From positions 1 to 32,836 of the forward strand of contig JAABTH010000009.1 in NCBI GenBank assembly GCA_011389985.1: a stretch of 32,836 bases of DNA. The letters run 5' to 3'. A program made the position numbers and the translations under genes. This document shows positions 32,639 through 32,836 of the stretch, one piece after another. Under the pieces are notes generated by a model. That model was given only the letters and a program-made list of their open reading frames with translations. It had not been told where the DNA came from and searched no databases. Source of the DNA: Bacillota bacterium (GTDB lineage: Bacteria; Bacillota; Dethiobacteria; DTU022). The first letter of the stretch is position 1. The number at the start of each line of letters is the position of its first letter.

Positions 32639-32836
32639 ATGGAATCTAAGCGTTCCATGATTAAAAATATTATCAGGCTTCGCGGTAACAATCGGGAAAA
32701 AATTGAAGATGAAATAGTTATCGAGGCGCCGGTAACTATATACCTCAACGGAAACGAGTTGGTTACCCTGCTCTGCACCCCGGAGAAGATCGATCGCCTC
32801 GCTCTGGGGTTTCTGAGATCAGAAGGTATTCTTACT
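32639..32836 (+). CDS. fdhD: Formate dehydrogenase accessory sulfurtransferase FdhD (5' part)
   Basis: The first 66 codons of a gene cut by the window end. VTIYLNGNELVTLLCTPEKI followed by LALGFLRSEGIL is the characteristic N-terminal region of FdhD, which passes sulfur from a cysteine desulfurase to the Mo/W cofactor so that formate dehydrogenase becomes active. The start is ATG 32639 with ATGAGGTG about 6 nt before it. It lies 46 nt after the GH1 gene and very likely serves the FdhA of the same operon. Confidence 0.9.
   Translation, partial: MESKRSMIKNIIRLRGNNREKIEDEIVIEAPVTIYLNGNELVTLLCTPEKIDRLALGFLRSEGILT

Noticed and set aside
1-32836. CRISPR array, phage or insertion sequence
   Set aside because: No regularly spaced direct repeats, transposase, integrase or phage structural genes were seen on either strand.

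Overview
The window looks like a chromosomal segment of an anaerobic, low-to-mid GC Gram-positive bacterium (Bacillota, Clostridia-like; lineage inferred from gene content only). Pointers are a GatD/MurT lipid II amidation pair, the YmfF/YmfH M16 pair, strong GGAGG ribosome binding sites with many GTG/TTG starts, an archaeal/eukaryotic-type prolyl-tRNA synthetase, radical-type 2-hydroxyacyl-CoA dehydratase subunits, a RACo-like corrinoid-protein activator and a NuoE/NuoF/FdhA-type NAD-linked formate dehydrogenase cluster. No phage, IS element or CRISPR array was seen.

Layout. 1-649 (-): 5' part of a saccharopine dehydrogenase-like oxidoreductase. 650-1063: gene-free divergent region with two large inverted repeats. 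1064-3387 (+): a Cache-like lipoprotein and a sodium:solute symporter. 3513-5688 (-): aspartate kinase overlapping a UbiA prenyltransferase. 5866-8332 (-): two paralogous 2-hydroxyacyl-CoA dehydratase/benzoyl-CoA reductase-type subunits. 8550-10421 (+): a stand-alone long-form HisG and a membrane-anchored foldase. 10539-13237 (-): CBS protein, MurT, GatD. 13339-15180 (-): ferredoxin-ASKHA protein of the RACo family. 15370-15444 (-): tRNA-Arg(CCG) with its own promoter and terminator. 15680-19387 (+): DUF2937-like membrane protein, YmfF, YmfH, VanZ-like protein. 19485-22112 (+): a large two-enzyme fusion. 22240-24370 (+): ProS and 5-formyl-THF cyclo-ligase. 24435-25067 (-): TetR regulator, divergent from a metallophosphoesterase (25258-25950). 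26194-32836 (+): redox operon with a NuoE-like subunit, a 59-residue Cys-rich protein, a NuoF-like subunit, FdhA, a GH1 glycosidase and FdhD (cut by the window end).

The most unusual items are two. First, the 875-residue protein at 19485-22112 joins a class-III PLP aminotransferase to a domain resembling cyanobacterial long-chain acyl-ACP reductase, with the PLP lysine, the Rossmann glycine motif and the reductase catalytic cysteine all visible. This suggests one-protein conversion of an acyl thioester to an aldehyde and then an amine. It has its own promoter with a palindromic candidate operator just after the predicted transcription start. Second, the formate dehydrogenase catalytic subunit keeps its Fe-S and molybdopterin domains but stops where the C-terminal molybdopterin dinucleotide-binding domain should begin, and a GH1 gene overlaps its stop codon and separates it from fdhD. 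Also notable are the tiny Cys-rich protein between the NuoE- and NuoF-like genes, and a stand-alone Cache-like lipoprotein beside a symporter.
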